This document shows, in pieces, positions 1-8,322 of a stretch of 64,000 nucleotides of DNA. The stretch covers positions 124,001 to 188,000 of the forward strand of contig NZ_SWBQ01000002.1 in assembly GCF_005116445.1 (NCBI RefSeq), given 5' to 3'. The notes beneath the pieces are model-generated. The model did not search any database, was not told the DNA's origin, and worked only from the letters and a program-made list of their open reading frames with translations. Every line of letters starts with the position of its first letter. The first letter of the stretch is position 1. This DNA is from Pedobacter frigoris (GTDB lineage: Bacteria > Bacteroidota > Bacteroidia > Sphingobacteriales > Sphingobacteriaceae). A program made the translations under genes and the position numbers.

Positions 1-383
1 CCAGGTAGTCTGACAATCCTTCTCTTTTCACTAATCGCTCGCATAATGGACTGTCTGATCGACCACACTGCAAAACTAATGAACTTAAATCCTCTGGTGG
101 GATCAAAAGATTGTGCTGCCCTGATAAGCCCTTTATTTCCTTCGCTGATCAAATCTTCCAATGCGAGACCATTGTTCTGATATCTTTTAGCAACTGACAC
201 CACAAATTTAAGATTAGCAATTACCAGCTTATCTAATGCTGATTTATCTCCATTTTTAATTTTCTGTCCGAGTAGAACCTCTTCGTCGGGAAGAATAAGT
301 TCGTATTTACCTATCTCGGCAAGATACCGATCAAGTATTGCGGTATGAGTCGTAGCCAGTTGATTAATTCTTAGTGCTCTCAT
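1..383 (-). CDS. RpoD-like sigma-70 factor, N-terminal part (cut by window start)
   Basis: The minus-strand frame from the ATG at 383 runs open to the window edge (127 codons). It reads as sigma-70 regions 1.2 to 2.4: an opening like Bacteroidota RpoD ([18 protein letters not shown]), region 2.1 [12 protein letters not shown], region 2.2 [16 protein letters not shown] and region 2.3/2.4 [19 protein letters not shown]. These regions bind core RNA polymerase and recognise and melt the -10 (here -7) element. The usual Trp-Trp pair of region 2.3 reads Trp-Ser. The N-terminus also differs from the usual primary RpoD of this group as I remember it, so I read it as a second, group-2-like paralogue. 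The remaining domains lie outside the window. Family is certain, paralogue status is inferred. Confidence 0.85.
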   Translation of the reverse strand, partial: MRALRINQLATTHTAILDRYLAEIGKYELILPDEEVLLGQKIKNGDKSALDKLVIANLKFVVSVAKRYQNNGLALEDLISEGNKGLIRAAQSFDPTRGFKFISFAVWSIRQSIMRAISEKRRIVRLP

Positions 384-570
384 TTACGTTATATTTAGCT
401 CCATTTATTTGGTCTGCAAAAATAACAGCTAATGCACAGTTAATCAGTCACTCCAGTTCCAATTACATGAACTCTAGAGACAAATATTATCGAAATAATA
501 ATTTTTGAAGAAAACGTATCCTTAAACCGGAAGCAGAATTGAATAATCAGAATACATCAAAACTGTTAAA

Positions 571-607
571 AAGACAAGGGTTCCGGCATTGCCGGAACCC
601 TTGTCTT
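571..607 (-). terminator. Intrinsic terminator of the amino-acid permease gene
   Basis: A perfect 17-bp inverted repeat (571-587 with 591-607) with a 3-nt loop lies 25 bp past the permease stop. Read on the minus strand it is followed by a U run. It has T-rich flanks on both sides but only the minus strand has a gene leading into it. Confidence 0.85.
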
Positions 608-631
608 TATTTTTCAGGAAAAACTCAGTAA

Positions 632-2113
632 TTAAGACTGACTATCTTCTTTTTCTTTGGTGAAATAATAAACCGGAATACCCAACAGCATAATTAAAAC
701 TCCCCAGCCACAGGTTTCGAATTTATACCTTAACAAACCGATGCAAAGTGCCGAAGCCAGGATAATGTATAAGGCCGGTAAGATCGGGTAGCCAAATGCT
801 TTGTAAGGGCGTTCTGCATTGGGCATCTTTCTTCTAAGAATAAATATACCATATATAGTAAGGATATAGAAGATCATCACTATGATTACCACAAAATCCA
901 GTAAAGCACCGTATTGACCGGTTAAACATAGTGCAGAAGCCCATATTCCTTGTGCCCATAATGCCCAACCTGGCACGTCAGATGCATTCAGGTTGGCAGC
1001 TTTCTTAAAGAAAAGACCATCCTTTGCCATTGTATAATACACCCTTGCCCCGGCCATGATCAATCCGTTATTACATGCGAAAGTAGATATCATGATCATC
1101 ACCGCAATGATAATTGTACCCGCAGGCCCAAAAATATATTGGGCGGCCACTACTGCAACCCGGTCCGATTTGGCGGTTGTAATCTCGTCAAGCGGCAATA
1201 CAGATATATACATCAGATTAGCCAGAATATAAATTATACTGACAATAAATGTCCCCAAAAAAAGGCTGAGACCTACATTTCGTTGCGGATTTTTAATTTC
1301 TCCAGCAATAAAGGTTACTCCAGCCCAGGCGTCACTGGAAAACAGGGAGCCAACCATTGCTGCAGAAATTCCTGAAAGCAATAAACTTCCACTAATAGGA
1401 GACCAAGTCATGGTATCCAGACTAAAAGAACGCGTTTGCCATGCATTTGTCCAATTGGCATTCCATACTTCAGCTTTTGCAGCCAGTGCAAAGCCAAAGA
1501 TGATTAGACCAAACAAAGAGAGAATTTTAATAATTGTTAAAACAGTCTGCAACATTTTGCTGTCCTTAACTCCCCTGCTATTGATATATGTAAGTAATAC
1601 TATTGTAACAATAGAGACAAGCTGTGCCGCATTCAATTCAAAAGAACCTGCACGATACAGGATGTTTTCATTGCTGAATGGTTCATATAAGTATGCTGCA
1701 AATTTAGAAAATGCAACCCCAACCGCAGCAATAGTACCCGTCTGGATTACTGCAAAGAGGCTCCATCCGTATAAAAATGCGATCAGCTTATTGTATGCTT
1801 CTTTAAGATAAACATATTGTCCGCCGGCTTTAGGAAACATCGCACTTAGTTCTCCATAACTTACGGCAGCAATAACAGTAATTACTGCTGTGAGTACCCA
1901 GATCAGGATCAGCCATCCTGCTGAACCCACATTACGGGCTATATCTGCACTCACGATAAAGATCCCGGAGCCAATCATAGAGCCTACTACGAGCATTGTA
2001 CCATCTAACAGGCCCAGCTCTCTTTTAAAAGAGCCGTCTTCTTGAATTTCTTCTTTCATTTTTTCGGTTTGGTTGGTTATTTTTTTGAACCAATAAAGTT
2101 TTGGTTCAGGCAT
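632..2113 (-). CDS. APC-superfamily amino-acid permease (LAT/SteT-like)
   Basis: A 493-residue inner-membrane transporter with about 12 hydrophobic segments. The first helix carries the APC substrate/Na+ site signature GSMIGSGIF near residues 47-55. The conserved PKAGGQYVYLKEAY block follows helix 2, and FAGVTF/GEIKNPQRN follow helices 6-7, as in L-type exchangers and Bacillus SteT. Substrate is not deducible. The annotated start gives a charged 30-residue cytoplasmic leader; an internal Met at residue 19 (MKEEIQ) would also give a complete transporter. It is transcribed alone, divergently from hppA, and ends at a strong terminator. Confidence 0.88.
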   Translation of the reverse strand: MPEPKLYWFKKITNQTEKMKEEIQEDGSFKRELGLLDGTMLVVGSMIGSGIFIVSADIARNVGSAGWLILIWVLTAVITVIAAVSYGELSAMFPKAGGQYVYLKEAYNKLIAFLYGWSLFAVIQTGTIAAVGVAFSKFAAYLYEPFSNENILYRAGSFELNAAQLVSIVTIVLLTYINSRGVKDSKMLQTVLTIIKILSLFGLIIFGFALAAKAEVWNANWTNAWQTRSFSLDTMTWSPISGSLLLSGISAAMVGSLFSSDAWAGVTFIAGEIKNPQRNVGLSLFLGTFIVSIIYILANLMYISVLPLDEITTAKSDRVAVVAAQYIFGPAGTIIIAVMIMISTFACNNGLIMAGARVYYTMAKDGLFFKKAANLNASDVPGWALWAQGIWASALCLTGQYGALLDFVVIIVMIFYILTIYGIFILRRKMPNAERPYKAFGYPILPALYIILASALCIGLLRYKFETCGWGVLIMLLGIPVYYFTKEKEDSQS

Positions 2114-2203
2114 GCTAAGATATTTAAAAAAAAACTATATTACATTCCATTAGGACGACAATTTAAATGTTAAGAAATAGCAGGTCAATCAATTCATTAA
2201 AAA

Positions 2204-2234
2204 TTTGGTAATTTCATAAACACACTTATTTTTG
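2204..2234 (+). promoter_or_regulatory. Promoter of hppA (TTTG-N19-TATTTTTG)
   Basis: A -33 TTTG at 2204-2207 and a -7 TATTTTTG at 2227-2234 are separated by 19 bp, a full match to the Bacteroidota housekeeping consensus TTTG-N19-21-TAnnTTTG. Initiation near 2239 would give a leader of about 100 nt before the hppA start. Confidence 0.65.
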
Positions 2235-2341
2235 CATCCCACCCCTTTCTGAACCACATTGCATAAAGCTTTAAAGTAAGGGAATAATAAGACTAACCAA
2301 GTATAAACAGAACTTACAAACTAAACGAGAAAAATTAACCT

Positions 2342-4735
2342 ATGGAGTTTTTACAAAACAATTTAATTTATGCTATTCCGGCTTTGGGATTAATTGGCAT
2401 CATCGTGATGTCAATTAAAAGCGCGTGGGTAAACAAACAGGATGCAGGTGATAAGAACATGCAGGAGCTTGCCGGCTATATTGCCGACGGAGCAATGGCT
2501 TTTTTAAAAGCTGAATGGAGAGTACTAAGCATATTCGTGCTTTTTGCTAGTGCTCTATTGGCTTATTCAGGAACAATAACTGAAATCAACGGAAAAGCTA
2601 TTCACTCCAGTTGGATCATTGCCATTTCTTTTGTAATCGGAGCAGTGTTTTCTGCTACTGCGGGATATATTGGTATGAAATCGGCGACGAAAGCTAATGT
2701 ACGTACCACTCAAGCAGCAAGAACGAGTTTAAAACAAGCATTAAAGGTTTCTTTTACAGGCGGTACTGTAATGGGTCTGGGCGTGGCAGGACTGGCTGTA
2801 TTAGGATTGGGAGGACTATTTATTGTCTTCTTAAAATATTTTAATGTAATCGGTGAAAATGGTGTAGACGCCGTTCACATGAAAACTGCCATTGAGGTAC
2901 TGACAGGCTTTTCATTGGGTGCTGAATCCATTGCTTTGTTTGCCCGTGTAGGTGGTGGTATTTATACCAAAGCTGCCGATGTAGGTGCTGATTTAGTTGG
3001 TAAGGTAGAAGCGGGTATCCCTGAGGATGATGTACGTAACCCTGCGACAATTGCAGATAATGTGGGCGACAACGTGGGTGACGTAGCCGGTATGGGTGCC
3101 GATTTGTTCGGATCTTACGTGGCGACAATTCTTGCAACAATGGTATTAGGACAGGAAATTACGGTAACTGACAAGTTTGGAGGCATGTCTCCAATTTTGC
3201 TACCAATGGTAATTTGCGGACTTGGTATTATTTTCTCCATCATAGGAACCTGGTTTGTGACGATCAAAGATGAACATTCAAATGTTCAGAATGCATTAAA
3301 CCTTGGAAACTGGTCTTCTATTGTGATTACAGGTATTGCTTCTTATTTCATTGTAATGTGGATGCTTCCTGAAACCTTAAGTCTTCGTGGTTATGAGTTT
3401 TCAAACGTGAATGTTTTTTACGCTATTATCGTTGGCCTTGTAGTCGGAACTATCATGAGTATTGTTACGGAGTACTACACAGCTATGGGCAAAGGACCGG
3501 TTAATTCGATTATACAACAATCTTCAACCGGACACGCGACGAATATTATCGCCGGATTGTCGGTGGGTATGAAATCCACTGTAATTCCAATCCTGGTTTT
3601 AGCCGGAGGTATTATGGCATCTTATTACTTTGCAGGTCTTTATGGTGTAGCGATAGCAGCTGCAGGAATGATGGCGACAACTGCGATGCAGTTAGCGATT
3701 GATGCATTTGGACCGATTGCAGATAACGCTGGAGGTATTGCAGAAATGAGCCAGTTGCCACCTGAAGTTCGTGAGCGTACAGATAATTTAGATGCGGTAG
3801 GTAACACTACGGCAGCCACAGGAAAAGGATTTGCGATTGCTTCAGCTGCATTGACATCATTAGCATTATTTGCTGCTTTCGTTGGCATCGCAGGCATATC
3901 CGCGATAGATATCTATAAGGCCCCTGTTCTTGCAGGTTTATTTGTGGGTGGTATGATCCCATTCGTATTTTCTGCATTGTGCATTCAGGCAGTTGGTAAA
4001 GCTGCAATGGATATGGTTCAGGAGGTGCGCAGACAATTCCGGGAAATTCCGGGAATTATGGAATATAAGGCAAAGCCTGAATATGAAAAATGTGTAGCCA
4101 TTTCAACCAAAGCATCTATTCGCGAAATGATGATGCCAGGGGCAATTGCGCTAATCACGCCGGTTCTCGTAGGTTTTACATTTGGACCTGAGGTTTTAGG
4201 AGGTTTATTGGCAGGTGTTACTGTTACCGGGGTATTAATGGGCATCTTCCAAAGTAATGCGGGCGGTGCGTGGGACAATGCAAAGAAATCATTTGAAAAA
4301 GGTGTGGAAATAAATGGAGAGATGTATTACAAAAAATCAGAACCTCATAAAGCTTCTGTAACAGGTGACACTGTAGGTGATCCATTTAAAGATACATCTG
4401 GTCCTTCAATGAACATTTTGATCAAATTGATGTCCATTGTATCCCTGGTTATTGCACCTTATATCGCAATCGCCACTCCTGATGCAGCAACAATGCAAAA
4501 GGGAGTATTGGAGATGCAACAGCAGATGCAGCAACAATTGCAACAGCAGATGAATCAAATGATGCAGCAGCTTCCAGGACAAACTGGTGCTACAGCCACT
4601 GACATTACATCTCAGGCTGAGGAAATGCAAAAACAGATGAAAGAGGCTCAACAGCAAATGCAACAACAAATAGAACAAATGCAGAAACAAGCTGATCAAG
4701 CAACATCAGAAACTACAATTGACACCGTACCATAA
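2342..4735 (+). CDS. hppA: Membrane-bound ion-translocating pyrophosphatase, K+-dependent type
   Basis: A 797-residue, roughly 16-helix enzyme that couples PPi hydrolysis to cation pumping across the inner membrane. Catalytic motifs are intact: [11 protein letters not shown] (213-223), the Asp-rich [16 protein letters not shown] stretch (239-254) and [10 protein letters not shown] (487-496). Ala491 is the position where Ala marks K+-dependent and Lys marks K+-independent enzymes. In helix 6 the residues 3 and 7 after Asp254 are Gly257 and Ala261, so the usual helix-6 gate glutamate is absent; Glu195 in GAES of helix 5 may replace it, as I recall for Flavobacterium-type H+-PPases. Residues from about 718 to the end form a soluble Gln/Met-rich extension absent from typical family members. 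It has its own promoter and terminator. Confidence 0.96.
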   Translation: MEFLQNNLIYAIPALGLIGIIVMSIKSAWVNKQDAGDKNMQELAGYIADGAMAFLKAEWRVLSIFVLFASALLAYSGTITEINGKAIHSSWIIAISFVIGAVFSATAGYIGMKSATKANVRTTQAARTSLKQALKVSFTGGTVMGLGVAGLAVLGLGGLFIVFLKYFNVIGENGVDAVHMKTAIEVLTGFSLGAESIALFARVGGGIYTKAADVGADLVGKVEAGIPEDDVRNPATIADNVGDNVGDVAGMGADLFGSYVATILATMVLGQEITVTDKFGGMSPILLPMVICGLGIIFSIIGTWFVTIKDEHSNVQNALNLGNWSSIVITGIASYFIVMWMLPETLSLRGYEFSNVNVFYAIIVGLVVGTIMSIVTEYYTAMGKGPVNSIIQQSSTGHATNIIAGLSVGMKSTVIPILVLAGGIMASYYFAGLYGVAIAAAGMMATTAMQLAIDAFGPIADNAGGIAEMSQLPPEVRERTDNLDAVGNTTAATGKGFAIASAALTSLALFAAFVGIAGISAIDIYKAPVLAGLFVGGMIPFVFSALCIQAVGKAAMDMVQEVRRQFREIPGIMEYKAKPEYEKCVAISTKASIREMMMPGAIALITPVLVGFTFGPEVLGGLLAGVTVTGVLMGIFQSNAGGAWDNAKKSFEKGVEINGEMYYKKSEPHKASVTGDTVGDPFKDTSGPSMNILIKLMSIVSLVIAPYIAIATPDAATMQKGVLEMQQQMQQQLQQQMNQMMQQLPGQTGATATDITSQAEEMQKQMKEAQQQMQQQIEQMQKQADQATSETTIDTVP
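4493..4732 (+). repeat. Gln/Met-rich low-complexity tail of HppA
   Basis: After the last but poorly hydrophobic helix, residues 718-797 are built mainly of QQM/QQQ/EMQ units interrupted by a short [10 protein letters not shown] segment near 742-751. The DNA is a degenerate run of CAA/CAG/ATG codons. Heptad-like spacing of Met and Leu among Gln and Glu suggests a coiled coil; the protein ends in a Thr/Ser-rich stretch. Confidence 0.8.
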
Positions 4736-4752
4736 CATTATAATTGTTACCA

Positions 4753-4790
4753 ATAAAAGGGATCTTGAAAAAGAATCCCTTTTATTTTTT
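4753..4790 (+). terminator. Intrinsic terminator of hppA
   Basis: An 11-bp stem (4753-4763 with 4775-4785), an 11-nt loop and a T run to 4790 lie 18 bp past the hppA stop. Confidence 0.8.
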
Positions 4791-4803
4791 AATATATTTT
4801 ATT

Positions 4804-4811
4804 TAGGTTTG
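4804..4811 (+). promoter_or_regulatory. -7 box upstream of the second APC permease
   Basis: TAGGTTTG fits TAnnTTTG and lies 48 bp before the ATG at 4860. No good -33 TTTG is found 19-21 bp upstream, where the hppA terminator tail sits, so this rests on the -7 box alone. Confidence 0.35.
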
Positions 4812-4859
4812 ACATTCAAATTACCAAACTAAAACTAAATACTAATCTAAAACTAATAC

Positions 4860-6350
4860 ATGAGTTTATTTATCAAAAAGCCTATCAGTATGCTCCTTGG
4901 GGAAGCAGGTGAATCAGGTAAAGGACTGAAACGTACATTGACGGCAGGATCCCTGGTAGCATTAGGTATAGGCGCGATCATTGGCGCAGGTCTTTTTGTG
5001 CGCACCGCTGCTGCCGCAGCACAAAACGCAGGCCCTTCGGTCACAATTGGATTCATCGTAGCGGCGATAGGATGTGCTCTTGCCGGGTTATGCTATGCGG
5101 AATTATCTTCATCAATCCCCATTTCTGGAAGTGCCTATACGTATACCTATGCTACAATGGGTGAATTACTGGCATGGATCATCGGATGGGATTTAATATT
5201 GGAATATGCTGTAGGAGCTGCTACAGTAGGTATTGCATGGAGCGAGTATCTAAATAATTTTCTCGTCGAAGTCGTCGGGACGAGTCCCGTCCCTTATGAA
5301 TGGTGCCACTCGCCATTCCAGACTTCTGTAAACGGCGTAGGCGGGATTATCAACCTACCTGCATTATTCATTGTAACGGTTTTAAGTTTATTGCTCATTA
5401 GAGGTACGCAAGAATCTGCTTTGGTAAATAACCTGATCGTGATTGTAAAAGTTGCTATCGTTATATTAATTATAGCGTTAGGATGGGGCTATATCAATTC
5501 TTCATATCATACACCATATATCCCGGAACCAACTACCTATACAGACCATCAGGGCATCAGCTATAGTTTTGGAGGAATAATGGGAATCCTTGGAGCTGCT
5601 GGAACTGTCTTTTTCGCATTTATCGGCTTTGACGCTGTAAGTACTGCAGCACAAGAGACAAAAAACCCTAAAACAGCTATGCCGATCGGTATCCTGGGTT
5701 CACTTGCTGTATGTACAATCCTTTATGTTTTATTTGCACATGTACTGACAGGTTTAGCTCCATTAGAATTCTTTAGAGATCCAACTAAAGGTGGAGAGGC
5801 TTCTGTTGTAGCTGCAATTAAAGAAGGCATGCCTGCATCATATAGCTGGCTGAGCAAGTCAGTAACTGTTGCGATTCTTGCAGGATTCTCTTCTGTAATT
5901 CTGGTAATGCTTTTAGGCCAAAGTCGTGTATTCTATTCTATGAGTAAGGATGGTCTGCTTCCGAAAGTATTTTCAACATTGCATCCTAAATACAAAACAC
6001 CTTATAAAGGTAACCTGGTAATTCTTATTTTGGTAGGTATTTTTGCTGCTTTTGTTCCTGGAGACGTAGTAGGCCACATGACGAGTATAGGCACACTGTT
6101 TGCCTTTATGCTTGTATGCCTTGCGGTAATCATACTTAGAAAAACCAACCCGGAACTTCCTCGTCAATTTAAAACACCTTGGGTTCCTGCCGTACCTATC
6201 TTAGGTATTGTAGCTTGTGGAGCTATGATCTTCGGATTAGGTTTAGAGAACTGGCTTCGTTTAGCTGGATGGTTAGTTCTAGGTTTTATAATTTACTTTG
6301 GTTATAGCAAGAAAAATTCCCACTTGAACAATCCTGGAAAGAAAGAATAA
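4860..6350 (+). CDS. APC-superfamily amino-acid permease (cationic amino-acid transporter-like)
   Basis: A 496-residue transporter of the CAT branch. Helix 1 has LGIGAIIGAGLFV, helix 3 the GWDLILEYAVGAATVGIAWSEY block, helix 6 FFAFIGFDAVSTAAQE, and the loop after helix 8 reads SRVFYSMSKDGLLPKVF. It is closely related in sequence to the permease at 30.8 kb, without that protein's large soluble insert. It probably imports an amino acid by proton symport; substrate unknown. Codons near 5276-5289, encoding a periplasmic-side loop, contain a GC-rich palindrome. It lies downstream of the proton- or sodium-pumping hppA but behind that gene's terminator. Confidence 0.9.
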   Translation: MSLFIKKPISMLLGEAGESGKGLKRTLTAGSLVALGIGAIIGAGLFVRTAAAAAQNAGPSVTIGFIVAAIGCALAGLCYAELSSSIPISGSAYTYTYATMGELLAWIIGWDLILEYAVGAATVGIAWSEYLNNFLVEVVGTSPVPYEWCHSPFQTSVNGVGGIINLPALFIVTVLSLLLIRGTQESALVNNLIVIVKVAIVILIIALGWGYINSSYHTPYIPEPTTYTDHQGISYSFGGIMGILGAAGTVFFAFIGFDAVSTAAQETKNPKTAMPIGILGSLAVCTILYVLFAHVLTGLAPLEFFRDPTKGGEASVVAAIKEGMPASYSWLSKSVTVAILAGFSSVILVMLLGQSRVFYSMSKDGLLPKVFSTLHPKYKTPYKGNLVILILVGIFAAFVPGDVVGHMTSIGTLFAFMLVCLAVIILRKTNPELPRQFKTPWVPAVPILGIVACGAMIFGLGLENWLRLAGWLVLGFIIYFGYSKKNSHLNNPGKKE

Positions 6351-6357
6351 CCTTATT

Positions 6358-6386
6358 CGCCCCTAAATCATCTGGATTTAGGGGCG
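6358..6386 (+). terminator. Hairpin after the permease gene, probable terminator
   Basis: A 12-bp GC-containing stem (6358-6369 with 6375-6386) and 5-nt loop start 8 bp after the stop. The T tract directly behind it is weak (TTATAATTT); a better run of seven T occurs at 6404-6410. Confidence 0.6.
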
Positions 6387-6424
6387 TTATAATTTCAGGC
6401 GGCTTTTTTTATTAGATTTAATTC

Positions 6425-6432
6425 TACCTTTG
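6425..6432 (+). promoter_or_regulatory. -7 box upstream of the MarC-family gene
   Basis: TACCTTTG lies 19 bp before the ATG at 6452 and matches TAnnTTTG. No clear -33 box is present. Confidence 0.45.
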
Positions 6433-6451
6433 TCTTATAAAATTAACTGCT

Positions 6452-7021
6452 ATGGAATTTAATTTCAGCCAAATCTTATCTACCTCAATGGTACTTTTTG
6501 CTATTATTGACATCTTAGGAGCGATACCGGTTGTCATTGAGCTAAGAAAGAAAGCCGGTCACATTCAATCCGAAAAAGCGACCATCGTAGCTACCGTCTT
6601 AATGATCATTTTTCTGTTTGCAGGAGAGACGCTTTTGAAGGTGATTGGATTAGATGTAGAGTCTTTTGCCATAGCAGGTTCATTTGTTATCTTCTTTATT
6701 GCGATGGAGATGGTATTGGGACTCACCATCTTTAAAGAAGGTGATGCACCCGAAACAGTTTCTATCGTTCCCCTTGCATTCCCTTTGATTGCAGGAGCGG
6801 GTACAATGACTACGTTATTATCTTTAAAAACTGAATACGCTACTCAGAATATCATTGTTGGTATCCTAATCAATATGCTGTTTGTATACTTTGTGCTAAA
6901 AAACACCGAGCGTTTGGAAAGGTTATTTGGGAAATCAGGGCTGAATGTACTCCGGAAGGCATTTGGGATTATTCTATTAGCAATTGCTATAAAACTGTTT
7001 CGCAATAATACCGGCCTGTAA
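6452..7021 (+). CDS. MarC/UPF0056-family membrane protein
   Basis: A 189-residue protein with about six membrane segments. The family pattern is clear: FAIIDILGAIPVVIEL in the first segment, FVIFFIAMEMVLG in the third, and PLAFPLIAGAGTMTTLL in the middle, the conserved P-L-x-P-x-x-x-G-P/A-G motif of MarC. The biochemical role of this family is not settled; the old link to multiple antibiotic resistance was not confirmed, and export of small solutes or amino acids has been proposed. Single gene, convergent with the methyltransferase gene. Confidence 0.88.
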   Translation: MEFNFSQILSTSMVLFAIIDILGAIPVVIELRKKAGHIQSEKATIVATVLMIIFLFAGETLLKVIGLDVESFAIAGSFVIFFIAMEMVLGLTIFKEGDAPETVSIVPLAFPLIAGAGTMTTLLSLKTEYATQNIIVGILINMLFVYFVLKNTERLERLFGKSGLNVLRKAFGIILLAIAIKLFRNNTGL

Positions 7022-7068
7022 CAACCCTGATTATCTACAGTGAATCTTCTGTATTATTTGAGCCTTGC

Positions 7069-7134
7069 GTTAGACCTAAGGTCTAACACAACTCTGACGA
7101 GAGTCTGACAAGAGTCCAATAACAGTCTAACCTC
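7069..7134. repeat. Palindrome followed by five 11-bp tandem units
   Basis: A 9-bp inverted repeat with a one-base centre (7069-7087) runs into five imperfect direct units of exactly 11 bp: 7080-7090, 7091-7101, 7102-7112, 7113-7123 and 7124-7134, consensus about AGTCTRACNAG. It fills the space between two convergent genes. The palindrome could act as a weak two-way terminator, but no T run follows it. Confidence 0.75.
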
Positions 7135-7158
7135 TTATAAGCCGCCATTCGGTTTAAA

Positions 7159-8322
7159 TTACTGTTTGATCAGGCGAGCAGCAAACATGGTATCTGATTT
7201 ACTGTGATATCCTTTGATCAGTTCCATTTTTTCGAGCTTCACAGGAAGGTTCTGGAGCATCCATTCTACTACTTCTTCATTTTCCTGCTTAAATACAGAG
7301 CAAGTAATATAAACTAACGGTTTTCCTTCCTTAAGGTACCTGACCACATTTTCCGCTATCGTCTTTTGCAGTTTTGAAAAGTAGCTAATCTTGTGTTCAT
7401 CGAAATAATAAAGCATCTCTGGAGTACGTCCCCAGGTGCCCGATCCCGAACAAGGGGCATCCAGTATGATTCCATCAAATTCGTAATGATGTAAATCCTG
7501 CTCATTGTTTTGCAGTAAGTCAAGCACTTTCTTCTGATACTTTTTCAACCCTGCTTCCTGAAAACGTTCATCCAGGTTATTTAAGCTATTTTCACGAATA
7601 TCACTAACCAGCAATTGTACACTGGGTTCCAGATCGTACAATAACAAAGATTTACCTCCTGAGGCTGCACAGCAATCCCACCAATAGTCCCAGGGTTGAG
7701 GCAGAAAGAAAGCGCTGGTTTTTTGCGAAGAAAGATCTTGCACCTGATAGTATTTTTGATCAGGAATTATTTTCTCCAGTTTAGTGCCATTAGGTAAAGC
7801 CAAAGTTTGCTCTCCAATAATCTCCGGATTAATTTCCGTCTGCTTTAAGGTCGCTACAAGCTGCTCAAATCTGCTTCTTTGCACGCGGACAAACAAATCC
7901 GGCTGCGTAAAAAAAGATTCATAGAAGTCTTCTTTTTCGAGACTATTGCTGAGATTCTCGTGAAAACAAAATACGTCCGCGGGTTTAAAATCAGGATGGT
8001 TTTCAATAATCAATGCAATTTTATCTTTCACTGATCGACCTAACTGCTCTTGAAGTTCAGGTAATTTTGAAGCTATGATTAAACTGGGAGTCTGATTGCA
8101 TAAAAAATCGCCTATTGCTAAACGGAGGATCTGATCAGCCTTTGGCATTGCTTTCCCCAAGCGGAAAAAGCTATAGATATACCGTGTTGCCCATCTGCGA
8201 TCAGATGAGCCCATCTGTTTGTTTTGCTTGAAATAAGCGAAAAGAAAACGATGCAGCGGTGTAGTACCATCATATTTATCGAAGATCTGTTCAAATGCTC
8301 TTATTTGATGTTCTACTCTCAT
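7159..8322 (-). CDS. NSUN/RsmB-type SAM-dependent RNA m5C methyltransferase
   Basis: A 387-residue Sun/NOL1/NOP2-family enzyme. The SAM-binding motif I reads WDCCAASGGKSLLL (the usual CAAPGGK with Ser for Pro). Motif IV is DAPCSGSGTWGR and motif VI is ITCSVFKQENEEVV; the two cysteines of these motifs are the general and catalytic Cys of m5C RNA methyltransferases. The N-terminal 130 residues resemble the NusB-like helical region of RsmB, so 16S rRNA is a reasonable but unproven target. Its ATG overlaps the stop of the upstream lipoprotein gene by 4 bp, implying translational coupling. Confidence 0.88.
   Translation of the reverse strand: MRVEHQIRAFEQIFDKYDGTTPLHRFLFAYFKQNKQMGSSDRRWATRYIYSFFRLGKAMPKADQILRLAIGDFLCNQTPSLIIASKLPELQEQLGRSVKDKIALIIENHPDFKPADVFCFHENLSNSLEKEDFYESFFTQPDLFVRVQRSRFEQLVATLKQTEINPEIIGEQTLALPNGTKLEKIIPDQKYYQVQDLSSQKTSAFFLPQPWDYWWDCCAASGGKSLLLYDLEPSVQLLVSDIRENSLNNLDERFQEAGLKKYQKKVLDLLQNNEQDLHHYEFDGIILDAPCSGSGTWGRTPEMLYYFDEHKISYFSKLQKTIAENVVRYLKEGKPLVYITCSVFKQENEEVVEWMLQNLPVKLEKMELIKGYHSKSDTMFAARLIKQ

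Noticed and set aside
4406..4699. Leu/His-rich 97-codon ORF on the minus strand
   Set aside because: It is the antisense of the CAA/CAG/ATG repeats of the hppA tail; composition is an artefact of those codons and there is no promoter.
5276..5289. GC-rich palindrome CGGGACGAGTCCCG inside the second permease gene
   Set aside because: It is in frame, keeps the coding sequence of a loop that is normal for the family, and has only 6-bp arms; not enough to call an inserted element.
7080..7134. CRISPR-like array
   Set aside because: Units are 11 bp, imperfect and directly adjoining without spacers; no cas genes are present.
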